From contig NZ_CP092418.1 of the NCBI RefSeq assembly GCF_023716485.1, forward strand, positions 3,269,001-3,333,000: a DNA stretch of 64,000 bases, in the 5' to 3' direction. Position 1 is the first letter of the stretch, and each line of letters begins with the position of its first letter. The notes beneath the pieces were generated by a model, which worked only from the letters and a program-made list of their open reading frames with translations, was not told the origin of the DNA and ran no database searches. The translations under genes and the position numbers were made by a program. This document shows positions 7,756 through 17,635 of this stretch, piece by piece. The DNA is from Microbulbifer variabilis. Lineage in GTDB: Bacteria; Pseudomonadota; Gammaproteobacteria; Pseudomonadales; Cellvibrionaceae.

Positions 7756-8880
7756 TTAAAGTCTTTCTTCAGACAGCAAATGATAATACTCGTTCTTAAT
7801 CCTCCCCCAAGATAACCTTGTTAAATCGACCTGCCTGCTTGTACCAAAATTGGCAATCGCGGCCAAATTTTTTAGCTTGCAAATCGCATCCTCAACCTCA
7901 GAATAACGAAACCACTCAGGATAAAACTCCGGGTAGCACTGCTCATCCGGCACTAATGGCGTACAACCCGCTACGGCGGCCTCCATTACCGCCAATCCCT
8001 GAAATTCGTGGTATGCAGTAGACAGAAATACATGGCTGTTATGCAAGGTTTGTCGGTATAGAGATTCACTCTCCACGTACCCCACCACCAGCAGATTCTC
8101 ACTAAACTCCCTTTGTATCTGCTCAAATTCTTTTGGGCTATTACGAAAAGATTGACCCATCAGGTTGAGTAAGAATTTTACCTTTTTCTCTTTTAGGCCC
8201 CGAAGAATTTGCAGCAGACGGTCTGCGCCTTTGTCATATTCCCAGCGGGCGGCCCAACTGATGATTAGTGTATCCTCGCTTACTTCACCCTGATAACCCT
8301 GCCCCCAGCGGTGATCCCAGCAAAAATCAGCTTGTGTGTACTCTTGAGTAAAGAGTGCATCCTCTAGTGGTACTGGCAGCACCTTCGACTTACTTGTAAT
8401 TTCTTCACAAATTCCCACCGGCACACAGTCCGGGAAGCGCTTTAAAAGCTTGGCTGCGCCTTCAATCAGGGTGCGGCGGTTGAATTCCGAATTAAACAGC
8501 AACAGGTCACCGGCTAACGCGGTATAAATATTGAGGAGCTGTGGCTCTATAGACCGGAACGCACCTGAACTGACTGGATAGGCAAACTGATTCTCGTGAA
8601 AGTAGACCACCGTGGGCACCCCCACTATCTCGGGCACTAAGCCGCGCAACGCACTGAGATCAGTCATAGACGTGGCAACAATTAGGTCCCACTGTTGCTT
8701 TAGTATTTGTGCCGTCTCCCCCCTGGCCCAAGAAAGGCTGTTGCCACGTATACGCCAGCTGAAATAGCGCGGGGGCAGTGTCAAGACTGTCCACTGCCAC
8801 CCGGGGAAGGCAGCGACTAGGCCTTTACGCCAACGCTTGTGACTGTCGGCATCATAGGCCGAGAGCAATAAAACTTTCAT
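7756..8880 (-). CDS. tRNA-queuosine alpha-mannosyltransferase (DUF3524 glycosyltransferase)
   Basis: This 374-residue GT-B glycosyltransferase has the N-terminal DUF3524 block: MKVLLLSAYDADSHKRW, TVLTLPPRYFSWRIRGN and HENQFAYP. It has a C-terminal GT4-like half with WAARWEYDKGADRL and the nucleotide-sugar E-x7-E motif in EFQGLAVMEA. This architecture is that of the QTMAN/GTDC1 family, which adds mannose to queuosine at the wobble position of tRNA-Asp. Many gammaproteobacteria carry a homologue, but its bacterial substrate is less well established. A solitary gene, not in an LPS or capsule cluster, supports a tRNA role. Confidence 0.8.
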   Translation of the reverse strand: MKVLLLSAYDADSHKRWRKGLVAAFPGWQWTVLTLPPRYFSWRIRGNSLSWARGETAQILKQQWDLIVATSMTDLSALRGLVPEIVGVPTVVYFHENQFAYPVSSGAFRSIEPQLLNIYTALAGDLLLFNSEFNRRTLIEGAAKLLKRFPDCVPVGICEEITSKSKVLPVPLEDALFTQEYTQADFCWDHRWGQGYQGEVSEDTLIISWAARWEYDKGADRLLQILRGLKEKKVKFLLNLMGQSFRNSPKEFEQIQREFSENLLVVGYVESESLYRQTLHNSHVFLSTAYHEFQGLAVMEAAVAGCTPLVPDEQCYPEFYPEWFRYSEVEDAICKLKNLAAIANFGTSRQVDLTRLSWGRIKNEYYHLLSEERL

Positions 8881-8964
8881 GGGAATCTAAAACAACAAGG
8901 AACGGAAATACAGAGCTGGAAACAGAAGTATCCAGCTCCGTTATAGGCTTGAGAGGAGGTAAAG

Positions 8965-9846
8965 TCAGTCGAAAGAGCGCACATTCATCAGGCGAGCAAA
9001 CAGACTAGAGGTATCCCAGCGAGAACCGCCGATCGCCTGCACCTCACTATAAAATTGATCCACCAGTGCCGTCACCGGTAACAGGGCGCCATTATGCTGG
9101 GCTTCCTGTAAAACGATGGCCAAATCCTTCCGCATCCAGTCCACGGCAAAGCCGTGATCATATTCACCGGCCAGCATTGTTTTTGAGCGGTTTTCCATCT
9201 GCCAGCTTTGTGCCGCGCCCTTGGAAATTACATCCACGACCTGTTCGCCATCCAGCCCTGCCGCTTTAGCAAAATGCAGCCCCTCTGCCAGCCCCTGCAC
9301 CACACCGGCAATGCAGATTTGGTTGACCATTTTACAAAGCTGGCCACTGCCCACCGGGCCCAATAAGGTAACAGCACGGGCAAAAGTGTCTATCAACGGC
9401 TTTACACGTTCAAAATCTGTCTCTTCACCACCAACCATTACGGTGAGAACCCCATTTTCCGCACCGGCCTGGCCACCAGATACTGGGGCATCGAGAAATC
9501 CGATACCTTTCTCTTTGCCATTTGCTGCCAGTTCACGCGCGACATCTGCCGAGGCAGTAGTATGATCGACGAACAGGGTGCCCTTTTCCATAGTGGCGAA
9601 GGCGCCCTGCTCTCCAGCAACCACCTGGCGCAAATCGTTATCATTACCCACACAGGCAAACACCACCTCTGCACCTTTTGCGGCCTCAGCGGGTGTTTCG
9701 AAGCTCTCCCCCTCATACTCGCCCAGCCATTTTTCTGCACGGCTGGCGGTGCGGTTATATACCCGCACTGAGTGACCCGCTTTTGCCAGGTAACCCGCCA
9801 TTGGGTAACCCATTACTCCCAAGCCAATAAACGCTACCGTTGCCAT
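8965..9846 (-). CDS. NAD(P)-dependent beta-hydroxyacid dehydrogenase (HIBADH family)
   Basis: This 293-residue enzyme has an N-terminal Rossmann domain (GLGVMGYPMAG), the substrate loop DAPVSGGQAGA and the catalytic-lysine segment GSGQLCKMVNQ. These identify the 3-hydroxyisobutyrate dehydrogenase/tartronate semialdehyde reductase family. The exact substrate (3-hydroxyisobutyrate, tartronate semialdehyde, or a succinic-semialdehyde-type compound) cannot be told from the sequence. ATG 9846 is chosen because the glycine-rich loop begins immediately after it; the open frame extends 8 codons further into the uppP stop region. It follows uppP with only a few bases between, so co-transcription is likely. 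Confidence 0.85.
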   Translation of the reverse strand: MATVAFIGLGVMGYPMAGYLAKAGHSVRVYNRTASRAEKWLGEYEGESFETPAEAAKGAEVVFACVGNDNDLRQVVAGEQGAFATMEKGTLFVDHTTASADVARELAANGKEKGIGFLDAPVSGGQAGAENGVLTVMVGGEETDFERVKPLIDTFARAVTLLGPVGSGQLCKMVNQICIAGVVQGLAEGLHFAKAAGLDGEQVVDVISKGAAQSWQMENRSKTMLAGEYDHGFAVDWMRKDLAIVLQEAQHNGALLPVTALVDQFYSEVQAIGGSRWDTSSLFARLMNVRSFD

Positions 9847-9851
9847 ATTGA

Positions 9852-10649
9852 TTACCCCCATATCATCCAAATAAGAGCCGCCCCTAAAATCAGGCGGTAA
9901 ATCGCAAATGGCGCCATGCCGATGCGACTAATAAATTGCAGGAAAAAATGAATACATAGATAGGCACTAATAAAAGAAAGCAAAGTACCCAATAAAATAT
10001 CCCCCCAGGGTACCGACTCTAGGGCGAGTAAATCATAGGTCAGTAACATGGCCGGCAGGGCTATCGCCGGTATGGATAACAAGAAAGAGAAGCGCGCAGC
10101 AGCTTCGCGCTTCATGCCGAGCATCAGCCCTGCGGTCATGGTAATACCCGAGCGGGAAGTACCTGGAATAAGCGCCAATACTTGCGCACCACCAATAACT
10201 AGTGCTTTTTTCCAGTTAAGTTGCGTTAGGGTTTGCACCCTGGCTCCACGCACATCAGCCCACCAAAGCAACAGACCAAAACCGATGGTGGTGGCAGCTA
10301 TAACTGCTGCTGAGCGTAAATGCGTTTCTATATAGCCTTTAAAAATTAATCCTACCAAACCGACAGGAATCGTAGCCAGCACAATCAGCCAAGCCAAACG
10401 TCCTTCATCGCTAAATTGCCTAGATTTAAGCCCCCCTAAACCATCGCGCAGGAGTAGCCAAATATCTTTTCGAAAATAGGTGACTACCGCGATCAGTGAG
10501 CCAAAATGTACAGCCACATCGAAAGCAAGCCCTTGATCTTGCCACCCTAAAACTTCTGCAGGCAAGATCAGGTGTGCCGAGCTTGAAATAGGGAGAAATT
10601 CAGTCAAGCCCTGGATCAGGGCCAGTACAACAATCTGAAATATTTCCAT
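9852..10649 (-). CDS. uppP: Undecaprenyl-diphosphatase UppP (BacA)
   Basis: This 265-residue polytopic membrane enzyme dephosphorylates undecaprenyl diphosphate, recycling the lipid carrier of peptidoglycan and O-antigen synthesis. The two active-site motifs are present: [15 protein letters not shown] near residue 16 and [17 protein letters not shown] near residue 162. About eight hydrophobic helices are visible, and the length is normal. It lies 6 bases after tsaB and just before the HIBADH-family gene, so the three are likely one transcript. Confidence 0.95.
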   Translation of the reverse strand: MEIFQIVVLALIQGLTEFLPISSSAHLILPAEVLGWQDQGLAFDVAVHFGSLIAVVTYFRKDIWLLLRDGLGGLKSRQFSDEGRLAWLIVLATIPVGLVGLIFKGYIETHLRSAAVIAATTIGFGLLLWWADVRGARVQTLTQLNWKKALVIGGAQVLALIPGTSRSGITMTAGLMLGMKREAAARFSFLLSIPAIALPAMLLTYDLLALESVPWGDILLGTLLSFISAYLCIHFFLQFISRIGMAPFAIYRLILGAALIWMIWG

Positions 10650-10655
10650 GAATTA

Positions 10656-11354
10656 TCAGGATCGAATTTTTTGACGTTTTTGCCAGGTAACTTCATTGCG
10701 AAGATAAACGGGCTCCAAAGCTTCAGCAGATACCATTTCACCAGCTCGATAGAGAGGAACCGCTAGCTCAGCAATATCCCGTGCATGGATTAAGGCATTC
10801 AAATCCAGCTCTGCCGCCCGAGCCTTGCCTAAAGCCTCATAGTGCCAACCGGGACCGGCACCGAAATATGTGCTTGTCAGCTTAGTCTCACTCAATGACA
10901 GTAGAACCTGCTCCGGGTTCTGCACGGCTTCAGATATCAGGCTGCCATTAGGCATCTCGATACCGTAAATCCCCCAGTACACCTGCTGCATACGGGCATC
11001 GAGCATAGCGACAATAGGGGATCCCCCCCACTGTGGGTGCGCCCTTCTGGCGCCTAGGGCCAAAGCGGCTAGGCTGGAAACCGGCACTACCGGCTTATCG
11101 GCGGAAAAGGCCAGTCCCTGTACACAACTAATAGCAATACGCAGGCCCGTAAATGAGCCGGGGCCCCTACTGACTGCGAAGGCATCCAAATCGGAAAGGC
11201 CCAGCTGTGCCTCTGCCAGCACCTCATCTACCATCGGTAGCAGGCGCTGTGTATGGTCTCGCTCCGCCTGAACAAAGCGCTCGGTAGTCTGGCCATTACT
11301 ATAAAGTGCCACAGAGCAGGCACCCGATGTGGCATCCAGGGCAAGAATCTTCAC
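10656..11354 (-). CDS. tsaB: tRNA threonylcarbamoyladenosine biosynthesis protein TsaB
   Basis: This 232-residue ASKHA-fold protein is the partner of TsaD and TsaE in making the t6A37 modification of ANN-decoding tRNAs. The N-terminus MKILALDATSGACSVAL, DAFAVSRGPGSFTGLRI and GLAFSADKPVVPVSSL are characteristic of TsaB. Length is typical (about 230). It starts a short minus-strand group with uppP. Confidence 0.93.
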   Translation of the reverse strand: MKILALDATSGACSVALYSNGQTTERFVQAERDHTQRLLPMVDEVLAEAQLGLSDLDAFAVSRGPGSFTGLRIAISCVQGLAFSADKPVVPVSSLAALALGARRAHPQWGGSPIVAMLDARMQQVYWGIYGIEMPNGSLISEAVQNPEQVLLSLSETKLTSTYFGAGPGWHYEALGKARAAELDLNALIHARDIAELAVPLYRAGEMVSAEALEPVYLRNEVTWQKRQKIRS

Positions 11355-11442
11355 AACTATTTCAAACCGGGTTATCGAGGGGAGTGAATTGTGGCACGGT
11401 CACAAGGTCTAGTCATGTAGATTAGCGATATTGAGGAAAGAG

Positions 11443-11466
11443 AAAACCCCGGTATTAACCGGGGTT
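11443..11466 (-). terminator. Rho-independent terminator of the histone-like gene
   Basis: The 9-bp stem AACCCCGGT/ACCGGGGTT has a 4-base loop and is followed on the minus strand by a T-rich tract (TTTTCTCTTT). It sits between the histone-like gene and tsaB and is oriented for the former. Confidence 0.75.
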
Positions 11467-11519
11467 GATGGAGAGTTAGCCATGCCACTAAGGCATGCTG
11501 TGAACTAGAGGAGGTTTAA

Positions 11520-12326
11520 TTAAGCCGCACTCTTGGGTGGTCGACCACGGCGAGCGGTACCGGCCTTAGGTGGGCGCCCTCGACGAGTTGGCGTTTTCTT
11601 GGCCGCCTCCGCTTTGCTAGCAGACTTCTTCGGACGCCCTACTCTTTTCGCTGGCTTTGCTGCGGAGGTGGCCTTCTTGGGGCGCCCTACACGCTTGGTG
11701 GCTTTAGTTTCAGAAGCAGCCTTTTTGGGGCGGCCTACTTTCTTGGCCGCAGTAGTCTTTTTAGTCGCCGCCTTTTTAGCTTTTTGAGCATCAGCTTTTA
11801 ACTTCGCAGCTGCTTTCTTCTCTAGCTCCTTGGCTTTTGTCGCAGCCTTCTTTGCTGCAGCTTTTATCTTAGCCTCAGCTTTTTTCTCGGCGGCTTTGAT
11901 CTTCTTGGCATGAGCCTTAACACGAGACTTCATCCAGCGCGCTTCGAACGCCTTCAATGCCGCCGCCAGGTCTTTATCTGCCTTGGCAGAAAGGCTTTCA
12001 GAAAGGGTGGCCACCTTCTCCTTAGCCGCTTCTTCTGCATGACGCACGGCATCCATGGTCTTGGCCTTGGCAAGCTCCATTTTTGCCATCGCCAGCTTGG
12101 CGCGTAAATCTTTTGCTTTACCATTGGCGCTGGTCAAGGAAGCCTTGGCCGCTGCCGTACTACTTTTTTGTGCCCGCGCTTTTGCTTTTGCCACACGATC
12201 CATTTGTGCATCCAGCGACTTACTTGCTGCATCCACGGCTTTCTGTGCTTTTACGACTACCGGCGACGCTTTGGTCGATGTAGTTGCCTTTTTAGCACGT
12301 GTACTCTTTTTTACTACTCTTGCCAT
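11520..12326 (-). CDS. Histone H1-like, AT-hook-repeat DNA-binding protein (AlgP type)
   Basis: This protein of about 268 residues is made almost entirely of Lys, Ala and Arg. The N-terminal two thirds is a long charged helix/coiled coil (residues 20-190). The last 70 residues carry five AT-hook cores: three GRPKK and two RGRPPK. AlgP (AlgR3) of Pseudomonas has a similar Lys/Ala-rich histone-like tail but with KPAA repeats. A role in nucleoid packaging or broad transcriptional modulation is inferred. ATG 12326 is chosen because GAGGAG lies 7 bases upstream; the frame is open for 17 more codons. The repeated tail makes this locus prone to copy-number variation. Confidence 0.8.
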   Translation of the reverse strand: MARVVKKSTRAKKATTSTKASPVVVKAQKAVDAASKSLDAQMDRVAKAKARAQKSSTAAAKASLTSANGKAKDLRAKLAMAKMELAKAKTMDAVRHAEEAAKEKVATLSESLSAKADKDLAAALKAFEARWMKSRVKAHAKKIKAAEKKAEAKIKAAAKKAATKAKELEKKAAAKLKADAQKAKKAATKKTTAAKKVGRPKKAASETKATKRVGRPKKATSAAKPAKRVGRPKKSASKAEAAKKTPTRRGRPPKAGTARRGRPPKSAA

Positions 12327-12588
12327 CCCTTGTCTCCTCATTAAAAAGAAGAAGTACTTCCAAAAGTGTGCTGGCAACGCGGCCTGTTAGCTATCGAATA
12401 AAACCCGGGGGTTATTTTATTGCTTATACAGAGCGGTGCGCTGCCTATTTCAATACAACTTTATCAAAGTTAATAAAAATACACGGCATTGCAAGTAAAA
12501 AAGCGAAAAATGAGAAATTTTTCAGCAAATAAGTCTCTTTTCCTTAACAAATTGCCTTTTGAAGAGGCAAAACACCTAAAAGTAAAAA

Positions 12589-13587
12589 TTATTTTGGGCC
12601 TGGCAACTTATCTTCAACAACCGCAGCAAGAGCTTCGATATGATCCGCACGTAAATTTAGCGCGGGAATATAATGGTATTCACTTCCACCCGCTTCGATA
12701 AAATTAGCGCGATTCTCTACCGAAATTTCTTCCAATGTCTCTAAACAATCGGCCGAAAATGCTGGGCAAATCACATCAACACTCTTGATACCGCCTTTGC
12801 CCCATTCAATCAGGGTTTTATCGGTATAAGGTTGCAACCACTCAGCCTTACCAAAGCGTGACTGAAAAGTAACTTGCCAACGCTCCGGGGAAATTTGTAA
12901 TTCTTCCGCAAGCAGCCTCGCGGTTTCCTGACAATGGCGTAAATAGGGGTCCCCTTTATCAACATTTGCTTTGGGAATACCGTGAAAAGAAAGCATTAAT
13001 TTTTCAGCCTGACCGTGTTTCTGCCAGTGTTCCCTGACAGAGTTGGCGAGAGATTTAATATATAGAGGGTTGTGGTAATAATCACGAACCAGGGAAATAT
13101 CCGGAATATCACGACTCTTTCGGAAAATTTGCGCCACTTGATCATATATTGCAGCAGTAGTGGTAGCCGAATACTGCGGATATAAAGGGAAAACAACAAA
13201 GGACTCATAGCCTTTTGATCGCAAGCCTTCAATAACTTTATCGAGGCGCGGTTCACCATAAGTCATGGCATACTCTACCGCGATATCCCGCCCTTTATCC
13301 TTTAAATGCTTTTGCAGTAGCTGCGCTTGATGGCGGGTATAGTAGAGAAGTGGTGAACCTTCAACTTGCGCATCGTCCGCGCTGCAATTCCAGATTTCCG
13401 CATAAGCCGGAGCAATTCTCTTGGGGCGAAAAGGTAATATCAAACCGTTTAGTATTGTAAGCCACAGTGGTCGGGGTATTTCCACTACCCTGGGGTCGGA
13501 GAGAAAGTCTCGCAAGAAATCTCTTACGGCGGACGGCGTGGGCTGCGCAGGGGTACCCAGATTCATCAAAACTATCGCTGTGGACAT
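12589..13587 (-). CDS. hemH: Ferrochelatase
   Basis: This 332-residue enzyme inserts Fe(II) into protoporphyrin IX, the last step of heme synthesis. Recognisable parts are the N-terminal VLMNLGTPAQP, the FPLYPQYSATTTAA loop, the metal-site region LSFHGIPKANVDKGD with the conserved His, and the C-terminal CPAFSADCLETLEEI. Length fits the bacterial family. It stands alone, separated from adk by a strong terminator. Confidence 0.95.
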   Translation of the reverse strand: MSTAIVLMNLGTPAQPTPSAVRDFLRDFLSDPRVVEIPRPLWLTILNGLILPFRPKRIAPAYAEIWNCSADDAQVEGSPLLYYTRHQAQLLQKHLKDKGRDIAVEYAMTYGEPRLDKVIEGLRSKGYESFVVFPLYPQYSATTTAAIYDQVAQIFRKSRDIPDISLVRDYYHNPLYIKSLANSVREHWQKHGQAEKLMLSFHGIPKANVDKGDPYLRHCQETARLLAEELQISPERWQVTFQSRFGKAEWLQPYTDKTLIEWGKGGIKSVDVICPAFSADCLETLEEISVENRANFIEAGGSEYHYIPALNLRADHIEALAAVVEDKLPGPK

Positions 13588-13708
13588 ACAAAGACCCGCC
13601 TGAAATACAATTTTGCCAGGAATAACCTGCCGGCCATCTTAATGATTGGTCAGTCAACTACAAGGTAAGCGCTTGCGAAACTAAAAAGGAACCCATCGGA
13701 GAAGATAC

Positions 13709-13737
13709 AAAAAAGCCCCCAAACGGGGGCTTTTTTT
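13709..13737 (-). terminator. Bidirectional terminator downstream of adk
   Basis: The 6-bp stem GCCCCC-AAAC-GGGGGC is flanked by AAAAAA on one side and TTTTTTT on the other, giving a T-run on either strand. It lies just after adk, for which it acts as the minus-strand terminator. Confidence 0.85.
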
Positions 13738-13754
13738 AACAATGTACAGTGCGA

Positions 13755-14438
<684 letters not shown>

Positions 14439-14520
14439 CTAAGAGCCGCCGCGCCAAAAGAGCGCTACCTTACACGTCCACCCCAAATTGGGCAAGATTA
14501 TGACTGTGGTACCGCCATTA

Positions 14521-14538
14521 CCGCAGAATAAACTGCGG
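14521..14538 (-). terminator. Hairpin downstream of mazG
   Basis: A perfect 6-bp stem CCGCAG/CTGCGG with a 6-base loop lies just past the mazG stop. No T-run follows, so it is a weak terminator candidate only. Confidence 0.3.
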
Positions 14539-14551
14539 CCAATACGGCTAC

Positions 14552-15379
14552 TTATCTGTCTGAATCCTGTCTTTCTATGTCTTTCGCGCGCTCCCAGAGT
14601 CGATCAAGCTCTTGCAGGCTGGCATCTTCTGGCCCACGTCCATCTGTCCTGAGGGCTGCCTCAACAGCGCCAAAACGACGCTCGAACTTACGATTACACT
14701 GTCGCAGTGCAGACTCAGGATCAACTTTCAAATGCCTGGCCGCGTTTACACAGGAGAACAACAGGTCGCCGAGCTCCTCCCCAGCATGCTCACGATCACC
14801 GGTTGCAATAGCCTCGCGCAATTCGGCTATCTCTTCCTCTATTTTGTCCAGCACACCGGTAATATCTGGCCAGTCAAAACCCACCTGTGAGGCACGCTTT
14901 TGCAATTTGGCCGCACGCGTCAAAGCGGGTAAGCCCGCGGTAACACCAGCCAGGACTCCACTCTCACCCTTTGCGTTGCGCTCTTCAGCTTTAATGGCAT
15001 CCCAGTTTTGCTTTACTTGCGCTTCATCCATTGCAGAGGAGCCATTCTCGCCATAGAGCTCTCCGCTGGGGAATACATGAGGATGGCGTCGCACCAACTT
15101 GCGTACCAGGGTGTCCACAATACGGGAAAAATCGAAATGACCCTGCTCACGGCCGAGCTGGGAATAGAAGATCACCTGGAACAATAAGTCCCCAAGCTCT
15201 TCATGTAGATGTTCGAAATCTTCAAGCTCAATTGCCTCGGCCACTTCATAGGCCTCTTCAATCGTTGAAGGAACAATACTGGAAAATGTCTGTTTCAGAT
15301 CCCAGGGGCAACCACCGTTTGGGTTGCGCAACTGGGACATTAGGTGGAGTAAGTCCTCCACCGAGTATTGGTCTTGCAA
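14552..15379 (-). CDS. mazG: Nucleoside triphosphate pyrophosphohydrolase MazG
   Basis: This 275-residue protein has two MazG domains. The first has NGGCPWDLKQTFSSI and the metal-binding EEAYEVAEAI then EELGDLLFQVIF. The second has EEIAELREAI then EELGDLLFSCVN. It hydrolyses NTPs to NMP and PPi and limits noncanonical nucleotides; in E. coli it also lowers ppGpp. It lies 9 bases after relA, the usual relA-mazG pairing, so it is co-transcribed with the ppGpp synthetase. Length is close to the E. coli protein (263). Confidence 0.95.
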   Translation of the reverse strand: MQDQYSVEDLLHLMSQLRNPNGGCPWDLKQTFSSIVPSTIEEAYEVAEAIELEDFEHLHEELGDLLFQVIFYSQLGREQGHFDFSRIVDTLVRKLVRRHPHVFPSGELYGENGSSAMDEAQVKQNWDAIKAEERNAKGESGVLAGVTAGLPALTRAAKLQKRASQVGFDWPDITGVLDKIEEEIAELREAIATGDREHAGEELGDLLFSCVNAARHLKVDPESALRQCNRKFERRFGAVEAALRTDGRGPEDASLQELDRLWERAKDIERQDSDR

Positions 15380-15388
15380 GGATCCCCC

Positions 15389-17635
15389 TCAGCGCAGCAT
15401 ACGCCGCTTCGCCGATGCGACATTGGGCAGGCGATTGATGCGGTGCAACACGTAACTCAACTCTTCAAAATTATGAATCTCGGCGGTAAGTACCATCTCT
15501 ACAGTATGCTTATGCTTATTACTGTGCGTCTGCATCGCCGTAATATTGATTTTCTGACTATCGAGCATAGCGGTGACATCGCGCAACAGCCCCAGGCGAT
15601 CATAGGCTTCGATAACGATTTCCACCGCATAGAGTTCCCTCGGTTTTGCCGCCCAATTAACTTCTAGTACTCGCTCAGACTCCTCTGCCTGCATACGCAG
15701 CATATTCGTGCAGTCTTTACGATGTATCGATACCCCGCGACCAAGAGTGATGTAACCCATAATTTCATCACCGGGAACAGGGTTACAACAACCCGCAATA
15801 TGCGTCAGTAAATTGCCAACGCCTTCGATATAAACATCGGCTTTGCCCGCCCCCGTGGCCACCGGGGCAGTAAGTGAAGGCACACGCTCCGCATTGTCGA
15901 CCTTTACCATACGCTGGGCGGTATTCAGCACCTGCCCCACACCGATATCCCCAGCTCCCACTGCCGCATAGAGATCATCCAACGAGTGCATATTCAGCTT
16001 GGCAGCAAGCTGCTCAAAATTAAAATCACTCAGAGCAAGCTGTTTGAACTCACCATCCAAAATACTGCGACCATCGGCAATATTTTGATCCCGGGCCTGC
16101 TGCTTAAACCAGTGGATAATCTTGGCCCGCGCCCGCGAGGTTGTTATATAGCCCATACCGGACGAAAGCCAATCGCGGCTGGGGGCTTCACGTTTACCAG
16201 TGAGGATCTCCACCTGATTGGCGGTTTCCAGTTCGTGGTTTAATGGCACTATGCGACCATCCACCTTAGCGCCGCGACAGCGATGACCAATCTCGGTGTG
16301 GATTTTATAGGCGAAATCCAGCGGTGTGGCTCCGCGGGGCAAATCGACTACATGGCCATCGGGAGTAAAAACATAGATACGGGAGTCCCCTTCCCCGGTC
16401 TGAAGATCTTCTTGTAAGGGATTACCACCCACCTCTTCATGCCAGTCGAGCACTTGTCGCAGCCAAGAGATCTTTTGCTCATAGCTATCTTGGCTCTCTG
16501 TTTTCAGGTCGGTGCCCTTATATCGCCAGTGAGCACAGACCCCATATTCAGCCTCCTCGTGCATGGCAAAAGTACGGATTTGCACTTCCAGCACCTTGCG
16601 TTCGGGGCCGATCACCGCAGTGTGCAGGGAGCGGTAGCCATTCTCCTTCGGAGAGGCAATATAGTCATCAAACTCGTTGGGAATATTGCGCCAGAGGTTA
16701 TGTACAATCCCCAGCACCGCGTAACAATCCCGCACGGTAGGCACCAGTATGCGTACAGCACGAATGTCATAAACCTGAGAAAAGCCGATATTCTTGCGGC
16801 GCATCTTACGCCAGATACTGTAGATATGCTTTGCGCGACCATAGACATCACCCTCTATATCCGCCCGCGCCAGTTCTGAGCGAAGAAGCTCCAGCACCTC
16901 ATCGATATATTCTTGTCGCGCCATCCGCTTTTCATCTAAAAGGCGCGCTATCTGTTTGTAGTCTTCAGGCTCAAGGTAACGGAAGGACAAGTCCTCCAAC
17001 TCCCACTTGATATGCCCTATGCCAAGGCGATGCGCCAGTGGTGCATAGACATCGGCCACCTCGCGAGCGACTCGCTGGCGCTTAGTGGGCTCAGCATTCT
17101 TGGCCGCACGAATTGCACAGGTCCGCTCGGCAAGTTTGATCAGCGCAACGCGAACATCATCAACGAGCGCCACCAACATACGGCGGATATTTTCCGAGTG
17201 CTCCTCTACCGCACCGCTTTTGCTTTCCTCACCAGTATCGGCACTGCGACTGCGAATCGCCGCCATGCGCAATACCCCGCGAATAAGCTTGGCTACAACC
17301 GACCCAAACTCCTCTTCAACGCTTTTAAGCGCGAGGCGCTTCTCTCGTACTGCTCGGTAGAGCACTGCAGCCACCAGTGCTTCAGAATCAATTTGCAAGT
17401 CCGCCAGGATTTCCGCCATTTCAAGGCCGGTGGCAAAACTGCTGGCACCCTCTGCCCAAATATTTTCCGCGGCAATAGCCTGTTGTTCAGCTTCAGCACT
17501 TACTTCTGCTGCACGGCGCAAGGTCACTATGGCAGCCCCATCCAGCCCAGCCAGTTTTTGCACATGGCGCAACCAAGCTTCCAGGTCGTGCTCTCTCTCA
17601 CCTCCAAAGGAATGATGTTTTCTGACTTGAACCAT
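15389..17635 (-). CDS. relA: GTP pyrophosphokinase RelA
   Basis: This 748-residue ribosome-associated (p)ppGpp synthetase is activated by uncharged tRNA. The N-terminal HD hydrolase region is degenerate (AVLYRAVREK in place of the HD motif), as in monofunctional RelA. The synthetase domain contains YGRAKHIYSIWRKM and the RelA-type EFDDYIASPKENGYRSLHT. A TGS domain (IYVFTPDGHVVDLPRGAT), a zinc-finger-like CCNPVPGD block and a C-terminal ACT domain (YDRLGLLRDVTAML) follow. Length equals typical RelA. It heads the relA-mazG pair. The usual neighbour rlmD/rumA is not present upstream. Confidence 0.96.
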   Translation of the reverse strand: MVQVRKHHSFGGEREHDLEAWLRHVQKLAGLDGAAIVTLRRAAEVSAEAEQQAIAAENIWAEGASSFATGLEMAEILADLQIDSEALVAAVLYRAVREKRLALKSVEEEFGSVVAKLIRGVLRMAAIRSRSADTGEESKSGAVEEHSENIRRMLVALVDDVRVALIKLAERTCAIRAAKNAEPTKRQRVAREVADVYAPLAHRLGIGHIKWELEDLSFRYLEPEDYKQIARLLDEKRMARQEYIDEVLELLRSELARADIEGDVYGRAKHIYSIWRKMRRKNIGFSQVYDIRAVRILVPTVRDCYAVLGIVHNLWRNIPNEFDDYIASPKENGYRSLHTAVIGPERKVLEVQIRTFAMHEEAEYGVCAHWRYKGTDLKTESQDSYEQKISWLRQVLDWHEEVGGNPLQEDLQTGEGDSRIYVFTPDGHVVDLPRGATPLDFAYKIHTEIGHRCRGAKVDGRIVPLNHELETANQVEILTGKREAPSRDWLSSGMGYITTSRARAKIIHWFKQQARDQNIADGRSILDGEFKQLALSDFNFEQLAAKLNMHSLDDLYAAVGAGDIGVGQVLNTAQRMVKVDNAERVPSLTAPVATGAGKADVYIEGVGNLLTHIAGCCNPVPGDEIMGYITLGRGVSIHRKDCTNMLRMQAEESERVLEVNWAAKPRELYAVEIVIEAYDRLGLLRDVTAMLDSQKINITAMQTHSNKHKHTVEMVLTAEIHNFEELSYVLHRINRLPNVASAKRRMLR

